Assembly: GCA_020736575.1 (NCBI GenBank)
Contig: JAGPYM010000025.1
Location: 248,001-312,000, forward strand
Origin: Thelonectria olida
Lineage: Eukaryota; Ascomycota; Sordariomycetes; Hypocreales; Nectriaceae
Reading direction: 5' to 3'
Length of the DNA stretch: 64,000 nt
Of this stretch, positions 11,401 through 21,766 are shown piece after piece (within the stretch, counting starts at the first letter, position 1; each line of letters opens with the position of its first letter). The notes beneath the pieces are model-generated. The model was given only the letters and a program-made list of their open reading frames with translations, ran no database searches and had not been told where the DNA came from. Made by a program: the position numbers and the translations under genes.

Positions 11401-12873
11401 GTGCCCAAGCCTTTGAAAGAGGTCGCCAAGCTGACAGCTCAGGTTATCGAGGTATGATGGGAAAAGCTGGTCGTCATTTGGTGTTGCTTCAACGGCTTCC
11501 TCCGCAATTCGAATAGCTTCTGTTAGGTCATCGATAGTACCCATCCTAGTATACAACTCTCCAAGCTGTATGGATAGAGTGTGCAAATGCTGTCCCAATT
11601 TTAAATGATCGCTTGGCGTGTTCTCTACCGACTCCCGTGCGACCCGAACGGCTTCATGAAGGTCCGAGAGAGCTGCAGTCCTTTCAAACCGCATGTGAAG
11701 ATGCATTGCAAGGTTGCTCAGAATCCGAGGACGTTCTGCTTCGTCCTCAGCCATTTCCCCGGCTTCCCTGAGCAGTTGTATAGACTCTTCGATGTCTTTC
11801 ATATCTGCAGTCATAGAGAAACGAAAGCCGAGGTTAACTGCAAGTGAATCCAACGCAATCAGCCGGTAAGGGTTTTCTTCTACCATTGAGTCCAGGGCCA
11901 GCCTCCCAAAACCGACGGCCTCGTCTATATCTCCTGGGGCACCAGTCCTCAAGTATCGACTGCCGAGTTGACTTCCCAAGTTCTGGAAAATGGATTCTCG
12001 CAAAGGGCTGTTCTCAGTCACCTGGTCGACCATTTGCTTCGAGACTTGAATCGCCTCCTCAAGGGGAACCATGTCTCCCGTTCTTGAATGAAGGTTCTCA
12101 AGCAGACCACCTAAGTTGCACATATACCCCAGCATGTCCAAGGAGCTGCCCGAAGCCAAACCGACTGCTTGCTTAGCAATCTGAATAGCTTCATGGAGAT
12201 CGTCCACTTCTCTCGTGATGTGGTATCTGTCCCCGAGATGCAAGGCCAAGGAAGTCAGACATTCGGCCCGGGAGTCATGTGGTGATATCTTGGTGGCTTC
12301 TTTGCAGGTTTTAATAGCCTGTTCCAAATGATGCGCCGCCCCAGTTGCCATATACTGGTTTGCTAAGTGGTCCGAAAGGCATTTCAGGATCCATGCTCGA
12401 TCAGGGTCATCAGGTGGAGCAGTCTCAGCTGCTTGTGTTGTGACTCGTATGCCCTCTTCAAGATGCTTCATATTTTTCCGACTCCCATACATCACTCCCA
12501 ATCCAAAACCGAGAAGGGCCATATATTTCGGCCAGTCCGGATGGGACTGCGGAGTGAGGTCGATTGCGTGTCTAGTTAGTTGAATGGCGGTTTCAACTTC
12601 TGATAGTTCCCCAGATATTTGATACCTGAGGGAATGTAGATATCTCAGCGTATTAAGGCGCTCCGCTTTTTCGTCGTGGTCATCTGGGGTTATTTCGATA
12701 GCTTCTGTAGTGAGTCCAATGGCCTCTTCCAGTATGCTTGGAGCCGTGTATGATTCGAGGTACTGGTCCTTTAACAATTCCCCAAGATTGGCGAGTAGAA
12801 GCGCCCGGTTCTTGGTTTCAGTCGACTGCAGGGCCGCTCTGGCATTCTGGATATCGTCGTCGAAGTTTCCCAT
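8440..12873 (-). CDS. TPR-repeat protein with C-terminal CHAT (caspase-like) protease
   Basis: Single uninterrupted reading frame of 1477 aa. Residues 1 to about 930 are some twenty tandem TPR-like units of about 45 aa. Their consensus is DLxEAIxxAxxAVxxTPxDHPD followed by LNxLGxxLGxRYxRTG. After a helical linker, residues about 1080-1450 form a CHAT domain (caspase HetF associated with TPRs). The presumed catalytic pair is present: His in HFAGHGH near residue 1293 and Cys in LSACGTG near residue 1339. CHAT enzymes are C11/C14-clan cysteine proteases; in bacteria TPR-CHAT proteins are activated by partner binding and trigger defence or cell death. In this fungus the repeat array is probably the sensor or partner-binding part. 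The gene lies directly upstream of the NLR on the same strand. The substrate is unknown. The ATG at 12873 starts mid-way in a repeat-like unit, so a further upstream exon cannot be excluded. Confidence 0.88.
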   Translation of the reverse strand: MGNFDDDIQNARAALQSTETKNRALLLANLGELLKDQYLESYTAPSILEEAIGLTTEAIEITPDDHDEKAERLNTLRYLHSLRYQISGELSEVETAIQLTRHAIDLTPQSHPDWPKYMALLGFGLGVMYGSRKNMKHLEEGIRVTTQAAETAPPDDPDRAWILKCLSDHLANQYMATGAAHHLEQAIKTCKEATKISPHDSRAECLTSLALHLGDRYHITREVDDLHEAIQIAKQAVGLASGSSLDMLGYMCNLGGLLENLHSRTGDMVPLEEAIQVSKQMVDQVTENSPLRESIFQNLGSQLGSRYLRTGAPGDIDEAVGFGRLALDSMVEENPYRLIALDSLAVNLGFRFSMTADMKDIEESIQLLREAGEMAEDEAERPRILSNLAMHLHMRFERTAALSDLHEAVRVARESVENTPSDHLKLGQHLHTLSIQLGELYTRMGTIDDLTEAIRIAEEAVEATPNDDQLFPSYLDNLSCQLGDLFQRLGHRDDLDKAIASSRKAVEMTPANHIDLPNTLSNLSRRLGDLYSESGSIADIEEAVQVATKCLELTPSNHADMPDFLYTLANSLGLRYEETRELSSLEEAIRVAKQGLDIAPDDPFLLNTLAIFLRNRFLRVGEVKDLNQAIPVVERAISVTPLEHADLGTRLQSLANILSDRYMVTGALADLERSIEVMRQSLAATPVGYREHAGALNNVGSILGDRFLRAGAMVDLTEAIELAQKAVDKSQDDPKQQAMYLNTLGIRLGDLYSRTGSEVDLETAIQACEKAVALTPSDDPYRGGRLNALGIQLGTRHSRTRVTADLKRAIRLAREAVDATPTDHPDCAMFLNTLGFQLNDLFGVTKAMSDLQDAISATQMAVEACPKEHPDRAIYLNNLASRLHDRFLITKLPSDLAMAISYYKTALKQVSSRTITRIEGAIALIQICASNSKWEQAFDAAEVAISLIPTMSPRSLEHSDKQHALTQVVGLASVSAAVALQAGNGPLTALNFLEQGRGVLAASLEEMRTDILDLREKYPELAQQFVNLRDELHASRSTSALALKEGHELPDQNRSNRRYAVDSELDGLITAIRTKPGFESFLTVPDETSLRAAATFGPIVVINVTAYRCDALVLTKDQIRVVHLPKLKTTELEERAQLGDRGSLKALEWLWDVVANPILDALGITQPPPLDDWPHIWWIPTGILSSFPIHAAGYHMDGSSRTVLDRAMSSYSSSVKAIIQSRQRQVNSPSQARALVVSMKETPGHHALPFATKEAAVLRDWCDSMGVDTVTPERKKQDILSHLPSCSIFHFAGHGHTNSSDPSQSALLLEDWETEQLTVAALLEIDLRGRQPFLAYLSACGTGEIKDERFVDESLHLVSAFQLSGFRHVIGTLWGVIDEMCVDMSRITYREMMKGGMLDGSVCRGLHVASRELRTRWLSQTASTIRDSASANGMPEVVSNSRSISVVTLSQRDVIVVDSDECHSSSPDWVPYVHFGV

Positions 12874-13679
12874 AGCGGTGAATATGTCGTGGCGTCTTTG
12901 GGGAAGTGTTTGATGGCAGTCACAATTATAAGGGAAAACGCATGTTGCATCGCTTGGGTCTTTTGAGGTATTTGGCAGATGATGTGTTCAGCCGCACAAA
13001 GTGAACTGTTTGCCTTGGACCTGGGTTTGCAGACCCAAGCTGACCACCTTCGTTGGTCGCATATGCAGGGCGAGAACTCGTGACGCAATAACGATGGCCT
13101 CCGCCTTGCTTAGTGGTTCATTTAGGCGCCTGATCCTTTAGTTTGCCCAGTTGCCAGGCTACCATATGCAGGTATGTCCCAGACTGTGCATGTCAGCATC
13201 CTGAGGCTGCGGCTGACTGAGGGATGAGGCCAGATAGGTTTGCTTTAAAATGTACACTCGACGAGCTTTCAATAGAATGGACACCCTTCTTCAAAGTGTT
13301 TGCTCACTGTGTGACAGCTTTGTTCGCTGCTGTATAACTAGCCCTCTGCCTTTGCCGATCTAGATTTGGATTTCTTCCCTGTGTAAAACGCCAAGCTGCC
13401 TTTCCGACACCACCCTTGGAAATCCACAACCAAACACTGCAGCAGTCTCTTTTAGCTACATGATTAACGCCAAGCATAAGGCAGATAAGTAAGGTAGCTT
13501 GTTTTGCCAATAGCCAACCCCGCTGAGGCGGCCACCACAGCAAGGATATCCGGGGTTAAATACGTTTCTAATTAATGAGAAAAGTATTGCTATGCGCTAT
13601 TCATTAAATGTCTAAAAGCACGGTCGTCAATTGACCACCTTTGTCCCGCTCGAAAACCAGTAAGAGCACACCGCAATCC
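12874..13679. other. Intergenic
   Basis: Promoter side of the TPR-CHAT gene and 3' side of the Zn2Cys6 gene. Short minus-strand frames (for example 13304-13543) show no family character. No repeat or RNA gene is seen. Confidence 0.45.
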
Positions 13680-13705
13680 TCAGCAGAAGTAGATTCCCTT
13701 TGCCC

Positions 13706-15915
13706 TCAAGTAAGCATCAAGCTCTGCCCGGTTCGACTCGTAATCATCCTCCATAAACTCGTCTTCCGATTTGCGGGAGGCGGCCCCTCCTTCCAAACAT
13801 CCAACAGCACCTTGAACCCCGTTCTCACGCCTTCGATGCCGTACACTTCCACCTGCTCATACCACCGCTTGAACCCTTCTTGCAGCTCCGGGTCAAAGGC
13901 TTCGCTGGCGGCAATGAAGGCCGGCCAGTATAGCGGTGCCGCCAGCGTGTACGTTTCTGTCTTGATTCGCTCGATTGCCTCGACATGTTCGAGAACGGCT
14001 CTGATATATGGTTGCAGGTAGCGGTGGCCCAGGAGACGTACGTGCTGGGCAAAGTAGATGATGACGGCGTTGTGAAACGCCTGTGTTTGGTGTCGGATGA
14101 TGGCAGAGTTTGTACTATTTCGATCTGGAAGCCAGCGCTCGAGTTCGTCTTCGAATTGTCTATCCATGATACAAGTCTCCAGCTCGTCGCATTCTGCCGC
14201 CAAGTGGTCTGGTACCAGAACGCTCCCGTCCTTTTGCCTTGATTCCGTTATCTGGCCTATCAGATGAACTGATTTAGCGAGGAGAACGAGCAGCTTTTGG
14301 GGAACACCGTATATGCATTCGTATGTGACCATGCGAGCCACCGAGTCGGGTAACAAAGAGGTCGCTGTCGGGCACTCCTCGTCGGCTGGGACGGTGACTC
14401 TAGTGGATATGAGAGGGGCGGATGATGCTTCAGGGGGCGTATTTTCTACGCGAGCAGCTTCTGCGCGTGATCCGAGAGCTGTACTCTCGTATATGGTGCG
14501 TAAGTAAAAGTATATTCGATGTAGGGCGCGGGCCTTTGTTGAGTATTTTGTCTTCCAGTTCCTAGCATAGCTCATTAAACGCCAGGCCCCGTCGAGATGG
14601 AGGCCACAGGTGTCTAAATCGCCCGACATTACCTAGACAAGGGTGTTAACATAAGCCGAGCGAGTATAGGGAGCTGTTACATACGTTGATAGAAATCATG
14701 GAAAGCATAGTCGCCAGAAACTCCTTATACTTTGGTTTCGGCTCGGTGTAAAAGTCGTTCTCGACGGCGTCTTTTAATAGATTGATAGCCTTGCACCGGA
14801 ACCATGTCGCTTCATTCGCCCATTTCGTGGCATCGTCTTTGCGAGCCATGGATTTGTTGTCATTGGATAGATAAAATGCACTTATTGACAACAGAGCGTT
14901 TCGCAATGCGCCCTGAATCCGAGACGTCGATCCGGTGATGGTGAGCTCGCCCACGCTTTGTAGTGCGCGAGGCAGGTGAATCGTCTTCCAGGGACTTTTC
15001 GCGTTATCGATGACGCAGAAAAGTCGGACAACTCGGTTCACGTAATGAGACATGAGAAATCGTTCTTGTTTGGTAAGGGGTGATTCGGGAGGGGCTCGAG
15101 GGATGGGGTGCGTGAGCCACGCATCGTGACGAAGGGATGGACTCAACACCTGCAAGTCCGTAGTGTCTTTGTGTTGTTGGTCGACCAGCTCGATGGGAGC
15201 ACTGAGCGAGTTTGTGAAATCTCCAGTGGTAATGGCCGGAGTAGAAAAGTCGAAAGTATTGAGTGAGTCGGACCCAAGCAGCTCTGACGGACTTATTGAG
15301 TCGAGGAAGACTGCGACAGGAAGAATGTCCGAGATGTCGAGTGGATCAGAATGCTCAAGCTGGTCAATGAGCTGATCAGAGTCCGGGGAAGAGAACGACA
15401 TAGACTGGTCGTCTATTATGGGAGGACTCGTAGACACACTGGTAGCAATGGTAGGGGGGTGCGCAGAACCAAAGACGCCAAAGCCGTCGACATACAGCGC
15501 GTCTGGGCCACCTTTCCGGGTATCCAGTGCGTCAATGGAAGTTAGAATCTGATCGATCTCATTGCATTGCAGCACCGATTTTATTGGCTCTGTTGATCAA
15601 GTTAGTCTCTTTGTCTATACAAGTCAGACGACACCCTCCACTCTCATGCGTACCGATGGAAATCTGACTCCTTTGCGACTTGGCACGAGGAACACTGGGT
15701 AGTGGATCAATGATACTGCCCACAGGCCCCGTCTGCGGCTGCGTCCAATGAAGGCGGATGAAATATCCCTGACACTCGAGGTTCTTGATGCGGCACTGAC
15801 GACACCCAGGGCGCTCCTCGTCGCACTTGACTTTGCGACTGCGACATGTCCAGCACCCCGTAAACGTCTTGCTATGCTTCCGGGGCTTGTATCCAGGCCG
15901 AGAATGGAGGGACAT
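13706..15915 (-). CDS. Zn2Cys6 transcription factor (fungal_trans_2 type), possible 3' frameshift
   Basis: Predicted 697-aa nuclear regulator from three exons: 15915-15654, 15589-14685 and 14632-13706. Residues about 20-50 hold a complete binuclear zinc cluster (C-x2-C-x6-C-x6-C-x2-C-x6-C, beginning GCWTC). The remainder is Ser/Asp-rich and then matches the helical fungal-specific TF region (LSMISIN then VMSGDLDTCGLHLDGAWRL across intron 2). The frame as sequenced ends at 13706 with a basic tail. In another frame, from the G/C-rich run at about 13778-13792, coding character continues to a TGA at 13682-13680 with an acidic tail ending AKGIYFC. A single indel there, real or a sequencing error, is likely. 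The gene is divergent to the FMN dehydrogenase gene 1.7 kb away. Confidence 0.82.
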
Positions 15916-17589
15916 GGCGAAGAGCCCTGCGCAGGAAGTGAAATGCGGGTTTGTCGAGGGGGGTGAACTCGCCTTTGCCGCCCAGCAACGTGCAGTTGAT
16001 GCGAGAGGAAATTCCTAGCGAAAGAAGAAGTCATTGATATGGACTTTACATGGAGGTTCATATCCGCGGGGGAGATAACGCAGGTGAATCACGACGAGTT
16101 CGATTGGTTCGAGGCCCATCACGCTATCATTCCCCCGCAGGTCCACTGGCCCCCTGTGATGGGGTGGAGGTGGTGATGGCTCGTGCCGGCTTAAAAGAAT
16201 GAGGAAGTTCACGGCGAAGAGTCGACCAGGTGCTTGGGGGTTAGTCTTGCGCCGGTCCGTGGTTGGTCAGAATGACCGAGCCAGTCGCTGCTGGAGGAGA
16301 GAAGACCGGACTCCCGGAGCGCCCGATGAAGGCTATCGTGAAGGAGTCGACATCGTGTGTGATTCGGACAACTAGTTGGATGCTGATATTGACGGTGAAC
16401 GATAAGAATAGACGCGAAGGACGGCGAGAATCAACGTCACGGCGACAGACGATAAGTGTAAAGGCATTGGTGAGCACCTTGGGGTCTTTGAGTCAGGTCG
16501 TGAGTTGACTGATGGTTTGAATTGACAAGCAGCAGATGCTTGAGGCTCGTCAGGGCTCGGAAATTCTAGCCAATAGCATCAACCAATTCTATAAAATTAC
16601 CGACGGCAACAAAGCCCCTGCTTCTGCGGGCGTCATCAGCTTGACCCAAAGTTCGCTGTTCTTCATGCGTGATCCCAGGTCGGCGAAAGCTTGGTCGCTC
16701 AGAGAAATCCCTTCAGATTACGAGTCAAGATACGTGCCATCTCTAGGGTACTCGGGGTCCTGCACGAATCGAATGCGAATGGTCGACACGCTCAACAGAA
16801 TCTGTGCATCACCGTCTGCTAATAATAGTCCAATGTGCCCCAAGTTTAGAAGTCGGATAATAGATAATATTATACCAGTTAAATACTGAACACATAGACC
16901 GTGTAATACGTCCACCGCAAGGTGTACCAAAATAATGTGCCACACGCAGTCCGTTAATCGTGTCAAATGCACACTCTCTCCCCCTGCAATCCCCTTCTGA
17001 GGCCATGCGGCTCTTGATACAGCCTCTAAGCGCGACAAGGTACCGCTATATGCTTCGTAGTCGCCCTTCAATCTTGAGCTGCTTACCAGTTATCTCTTCT
17101 CTCGGTCTGGGCTGGTGTTGGTTGGACTCGCCTTCTCTGCCGGAGTATGCCCACGCATCTCCCAAGCGAAATCGGCCTAGCTATGGCACTAGACTGTCTC
17201 TCGAAGCATGGCCGAGCGATCCATGGAAGGGATTGAAGCGTGGGAAATGTGGCAGCTCGGATCCGAAAAAAGACGTGATGCTGTCCACGACGTCTTAAGC
17301 CGAATATTTGCGGATCTTGTATGGCTCATCACGGTAGTAGATAGCGATATCTCACAGATTACACGACTAATAAAGGCATGGACAGATAGCTTTGACGGAT
17401 ACCCTCGGAGATCTGAGATAGTGTCTCCAGGGCGCGGGGCGCCATGATACCGAATTAGGAAAATCCTAGTTTAGCTATCCGGGGTTCGACAACCATAAAT
17501 CAGCTTCACGAGGACCCTTCATCGTTTCTTGAGTCAAGCAGGCAGTTTATTTTCTCACTGATTTCGCATTTCAGTTCAGCATAGCAAAA
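15916..17589. other. Long divergent intergenic region (TF / FMN dehydrogenase)
   Basis: This is 1.67 kb without a supported gene. The largest frames (16536-16889 plus; 16718-17071 minus) overlap each other and show no domain. Around 17207-17420 a plus-strand frame has some coding-like character (AVHDVLSRIFADLVWLITVV), but no family is recognised. Confidence 0.4.
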
Positions 17590-19106
17590 ATGGCCAACCG
17601 CGGGCGCACCCTCGATCCTCAGGTCTTCTCTTTGGATGACCTCAACAGACTCGGATCAGCCAAACTACCCAAGAGCGTGAGAGGTATGGCCATGCCCCAG
17701 CATCTAGGACGACGATAAATGCAGCGAGATTCTGACCGAGACACAGAATACTACAATGAGGGAGCCATGGATCTTATCACGTGAGATAACCCCCTCCGAA
17801 CTCAACTCAACTCGGCATCTAACAACAGAGCAGCCTTCGGGACAACGAGCATGCATACGATCGCTATCGAATCAGACCTCGCGTGCTCAGAGATCTCACC
17901 AACCTCGACCCCAGCACTTCTTTCCTTGGAGCCAAGGTGACATTTCCCTTTGGCTTCTCTCCATCTGCCATGCAAAAGATGGCACACCCCGATGGAGAAG
18001 TCGCTACCTCGCGAGCAGCGGCTGCGGCGGGTGTACCTATGGGGTTGTCATGCTATTCCACGACCGGGCTGGAAGAGGTCATCGCCGAGTCAAAAGGCAA
18101 CCCGTACGGAATGCAGCTAAGCTTGTTGAAGAACAAGAAAGCCATGGCGACAATGGTCAAGCGCGCAGAGGGTACGAATCGTTCCCGTCCTTTCGATTCA
18201 CTGGTCGAAGGCGCTAACCTTGGACTTCACAGCTGCCGGCTTCAAGGCCATGTTCTTGACTCTGGATGGGCCGTGGTTGGGTCGCAGGTTGAACGAATAT
18301 CGCAATGCGTTTGGAGTGCCCAAAGGAATGGAGTATCCAAACTTGTTTCCCGGTGTCGACGTGTCTAATCTAGTTGATTCTGGCGACGAAATGGCGTACG
18401 GTAAGTCTACGAGATTATATCGTGTAGAGATGCGCCGAAACTAACTGCGAGCGCTGAACAGACGACTCCATGGACTGGGCCGCACTGGTGTCCTTCTTCC
18501 GGAAACACACCAACATGCAGCTTTGGGGGAAAGGAAGTAAGTAAACGTTCACTTCTAGACCAATACACTTGACTGATAAACTTCCTAGTCTACACAACTG
18601 AAGACGTGGAACTTGCCATAAAACATGGCCTCGATGGAATCATCATCTCAAACCACGGCGGTCGTCAACTCGACAGCACTCCGGCTACCCTCGACATTTT
18701 GCGAGAAGTCGCGCCTGTTGCAAAGGGCCGCATCCCAATTGCAGTTGACGGCGGCATCCGCCGGGGAACCGACATCTTCAAGGCTTTGGCCCTTGGAGCT
18801 GATTTCTGTATGGCTGGACGCCCTGCTCTATGGGGATTGGCCGTGAGTTAACCTGTTCCCTTAACAACCGACGCCCCTATGCTGACTGGTCGTCTAACTA
18901 GTACGACGGTGAACGCGGCGTGAAGCTGGCTCTTGACATTCTGTATGATGAGTTTGTGACGTGTATGGCCCTTGCTGGGTAAGTTAAAATGTGACCTTCC
19001 TAACGTACGGATCACTAATAACAGTTATAGAACACGCAATGTGTCAGAGATTACTAGAGCGCATTTGTCTATTTTGCAACCAGACGGCCTGCTTGCTAAG
19101 CTGTAG
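17590..19106 (+). CDS. FMN-dependent alpha-hydroxyacid dehydrogenase/oxidase
   Basis: Predicted 371-aa TIM-barrel flavoenzyme of the lactate/glycolate oxidase family, which oxidises (S)-2-hydroxyacids to 2-ketoacids. Eight exons: 17590-17683, 17747-17780, 17834-18171, 18233-18400, 18462-18536, 18589-18842, 18902-18978 and 19031-19106. All have GT-AG junctions that keep frame. The active-site signature SNHGGRQLD is present, with the catalytic His near residue 259. The FMN-phosphate segment VDGGIRRGTDIFKALALGA follows. The N-terminal YYNEGAMDLIT and RDNEHAYDRYRI are typical. There is no cytochrome b5 domain and no obvious mitochondrial presequence, so it is not a flavocytochrome b2. The C-terminus AKL could act as a weak peroxisomal PTS1. 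It converges on the L-2-hydroxyglutarate dehydrogenase gene. Confidence 0.93.
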
Positions 19107-19440
19107 AGTGTAGAGTGTAGAGCATGTTAGATATAGAGGGATAAAGGAGTAAAGGGTCTAGCAATTGATACGGTTTTATTATTACCTGCTCGATTTCGCA
19201 TCATCTTGCAACGACTAAAGAAGTTGACTGCAGTCGAATGGAATATGACCTGCATTTCCTTGAGGCTGAGGGGATGGGGCATGTGCGTAGGTAAGTATTT
19301 ACCGTTTAGTGAAGTTCAAGTCTACTATTCAGCATAATCAACAAAGTAAGCCCTGCTCTGAGAGGCGGCTGATTCATTTAGTACCCAAAAGACGTAATAA
19401 TACATGTAAAATACCTAGATTTTCGACCATGGCCCTATCC

Positions 19441-20719
19441 TCATGGCCCATACAACAGCGCATCCACCTTTTCACTGATCCCCAAGCAACTCGTGAGCCC
19501 CGGGCTCTCAATCCCCAAAAGATTCACGAAGCCCTCGTATCCCTCCTCTTTGCGGATGATAAAGTCCAAAAACCCTTTGCCATCGACTCCCCCGCCGCCA
19601 CGCGCCAGCTTGGGCCGAATGCCCGCGTAGTCTGCTGCTAGACAGCTTTCGTCCACGGCAGGAAGATACTGCTGGATGTCCTTGATGGCCAACTGTAGAT
19701 GGTTGGCGTTTGCTGTGAGATCGTGCTCGCTGTCCACCCATTCGACATCGGGTCCGAATCGAATGCGGCCGCCGAGATCCAAGGTCAAGTGTGTGCCCAG
19801 GCCACCCGCACCAGGGGCGGGAGCTGGGTAGATTAGTCGCGAGATCTTTGGCGTCGAAGACGAGTAGGAGAAGTAGTTGCCCTTTGCGTAGAACATGCTC
19901 TTGTGGCGGGATGGCGGTGTGATCATGTTGTTAATGGCAACAGCTCCGAGACCTGCGGCGTTGATGAGTGTTTCTGCCGTAATCGTCGACGTCTCCGACG
20001 TGGCCGCATCCTTGACTTCAATCTCCCAACCTTGGCTTCCCGACTCTCCCAGTGGCGTTATTCCCACCACGGGCGAGTTGAGCGCCAAGATACCCTCGTT
20101 CTCCTCGAACCGTCCAAGCAGGGCCAGCATCAACCCATGCGAGTCGACAATGCCCGTGGTAGGACTCTCGAGAACCCCGGCCCGAGCCACCACCCCTTCA
20201 CCATCTCGTGCCACCTCAGCATCGCTGACCCATCTCATTGGAACCCCCAGCTCTTGGCAGTTCGCGTAAATCTTCTCCAGGGCCTTGAACTGGGCGTCGT
20301 CTTGGGCGACCACCCACTTGCCCGTCCGGCGGTAAGGAACGTTGGCCTCGTCGCAGAGCTGGTAGAGCAATTCTTTGCCCCGGATGCAGAGACTGCCTTT
20401 GAGGCTGTCGGTGCCGTAATAGATGCCTGCATGGACGACCTCGCTGTTCCGCGAGCTTGTTTCCATGCCAATGCCGGTATTGCGCTCAATGAGGATTGAT
20501 GATGTGTTTTCTCGCTGCGACAGTCTCTGCGCGATGGCCAAGCCGACGACACCACCTCCAATTACCTGACTTGGTGTGAGTTCAATTGTCACATGTGAGG
20601 CGACTGGCAATGGGCGGTCCTACCGCATGAGTAAAGTCGGCCCTCACAGCTGCCGTTGAGCTGAAACATCGCCGCCTAGCCACCCCGGCGCTCAGTTTCG
20701 ATGCTGCTCGAGTAAACAT
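19441..20719 (-). CDS. FAD-dependent L-2-hydroxyglutarate dehydrogenase-like enzyme
   Basis: Predicted 406-aa DAO-family flavoprotein from two exons (20719-20624 and 20565-19441; GT-AG intron of 58 nt). Exon 1 begins MFTRAASKL, an Arg-rich, Ser-rich mitochondrial presequence, and ends ADFTHA, which joins in frame to VIGGGVVGLAIA, the FAD-binding Rossmann motif (residues 33-44). Further family features are SSRNSEVVHAGIYY and, near the C-terminus, ADYAGIRPKL. The family oxidises L-2-hydroxyglutarate, a metabolic by-product, to 2-oxoglutarate in mitochondria. It converges with the FMN alpha-hydroxyacid dehydrogenase at 17590-19106, so two 2-hydroxyacid oxidising enzymes lie tail to tail, 334 bp apart. 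Confidence 0.9.
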
Positions 20720-21766
20720 TCTTTGTTCAGCGATTGTAGTTAATTGACTCGCCGATTCCAATTGGATCTTTGTCCCGCATCAGATGCTCTCAGGCGTAGG
20801 TACGATAAATACCCCAACGCATCGTCGGTCACAACTTTGTTTTTCCGATCCAGTCTCGCTCTTGGCTCCCTCAATAACGCCGACATGGTCATCATCTCGG
20901 TGGGTTCTCGACTCCAGCCCGCGGCATCGGCGTACGCGAGCGAATGCCCGTTCCTTTATCAGTTTAGCGCACCTCTCTCGCTCAGGACTTCCGCATTCAA
21001 CGCTTCCAGCCAAGCAATGCCCTGACTTGAGTCAGGACTTCGGAAATGTAGTGTTGAAGCTGATAGGGTTGAGCATGCAGGCAAACAAACATCTTGATCG
21101 CCCGAGATGAGCTAACTAAGCGCTTGATACTTTCTCATTCAACCGCTTTACCGGAACGTCGTGGCAGAGGTCAGGCTCAACGTGGGCGAGCAATGCCTCC
21201 GTCCCGTGATTGGGATTTGTGCATGCGATATCAATTGAGGCATCAATTAATAGGCTGAGGTTTAGACTCCCCTGATCATCCACTGTCCACTGTCGCATTC
21301 CCCCATGGTTTCTCTCAATGAACCTCCCACAAACGTTTACTTTCGCAGACCCTTCTAGCGCGTGTTCAATTCCAACAGCTCCAGCCCGACTTGTTTCGAT
21401 TAGACGGAGAAGCTGGACAAGATATTTGGGGTTGACCTTCAGCCAAGGACTGTCATCAGTCACGTCTCACTAATAACCCCAGAGGTCAGATTGTAGAAAA
21501 TTGACGCTTTTCAATCGCTCTAGAAATTAAGGATTTCGCGAGATGCTGCATTGATCTTCTTGACATAACGCGACACCTCCGTGTTCGTCATAGTCCCAGA
21601 TCTTAAGTATCGTGCCAAACATCAATCATCCTGCCATCCCACAGCTCGCCGTCTAACGTCGTTGGGAGGGCTCCATTTACTAGCTATCTGGCTACGTCAG
21701 TAACGTAATTAGCTAGCCCAATGGATGAGAAACACACCTGAATGAGCCAAAAGTCAGACAATAGGC
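20720..21766. other. Intergenic, one weak minus-strand ORF
   Basis: A minus-strand frame of 115 codons (21463-21116, ATG start) has even composition but no recognised domain or intron evidence. It may be a small hypothetical gene or noise. Nothing else is seen. Confidence 0.35.

Noticed and set aside
3755..12873. NLR and TPR-CHAT as an operon or fused gene
   Set aside because: 672 bp and clear stop/start signals separate them; fungal genes are normally transcribed singly.
12771..13088. Possible upstream extension of the TPR-CHAT gene
   Set aside because: The frame overlaps the CHAT ORF out of phase and shows no TPR pattern; no splice pair joins it convincingly.
13304..13543. 79-codon minus-strand ORF between TPR-CHAT and Zn2Cys6 genes
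   Set aside because: No family character, no intron or promoter evidence, length expected by chance.
16536..17071. Overlapping ORFs on both strands in the 16-17 kb gap
   Set aside because: Neither strand shows domains or codon bias, and the two frames exclude each other.
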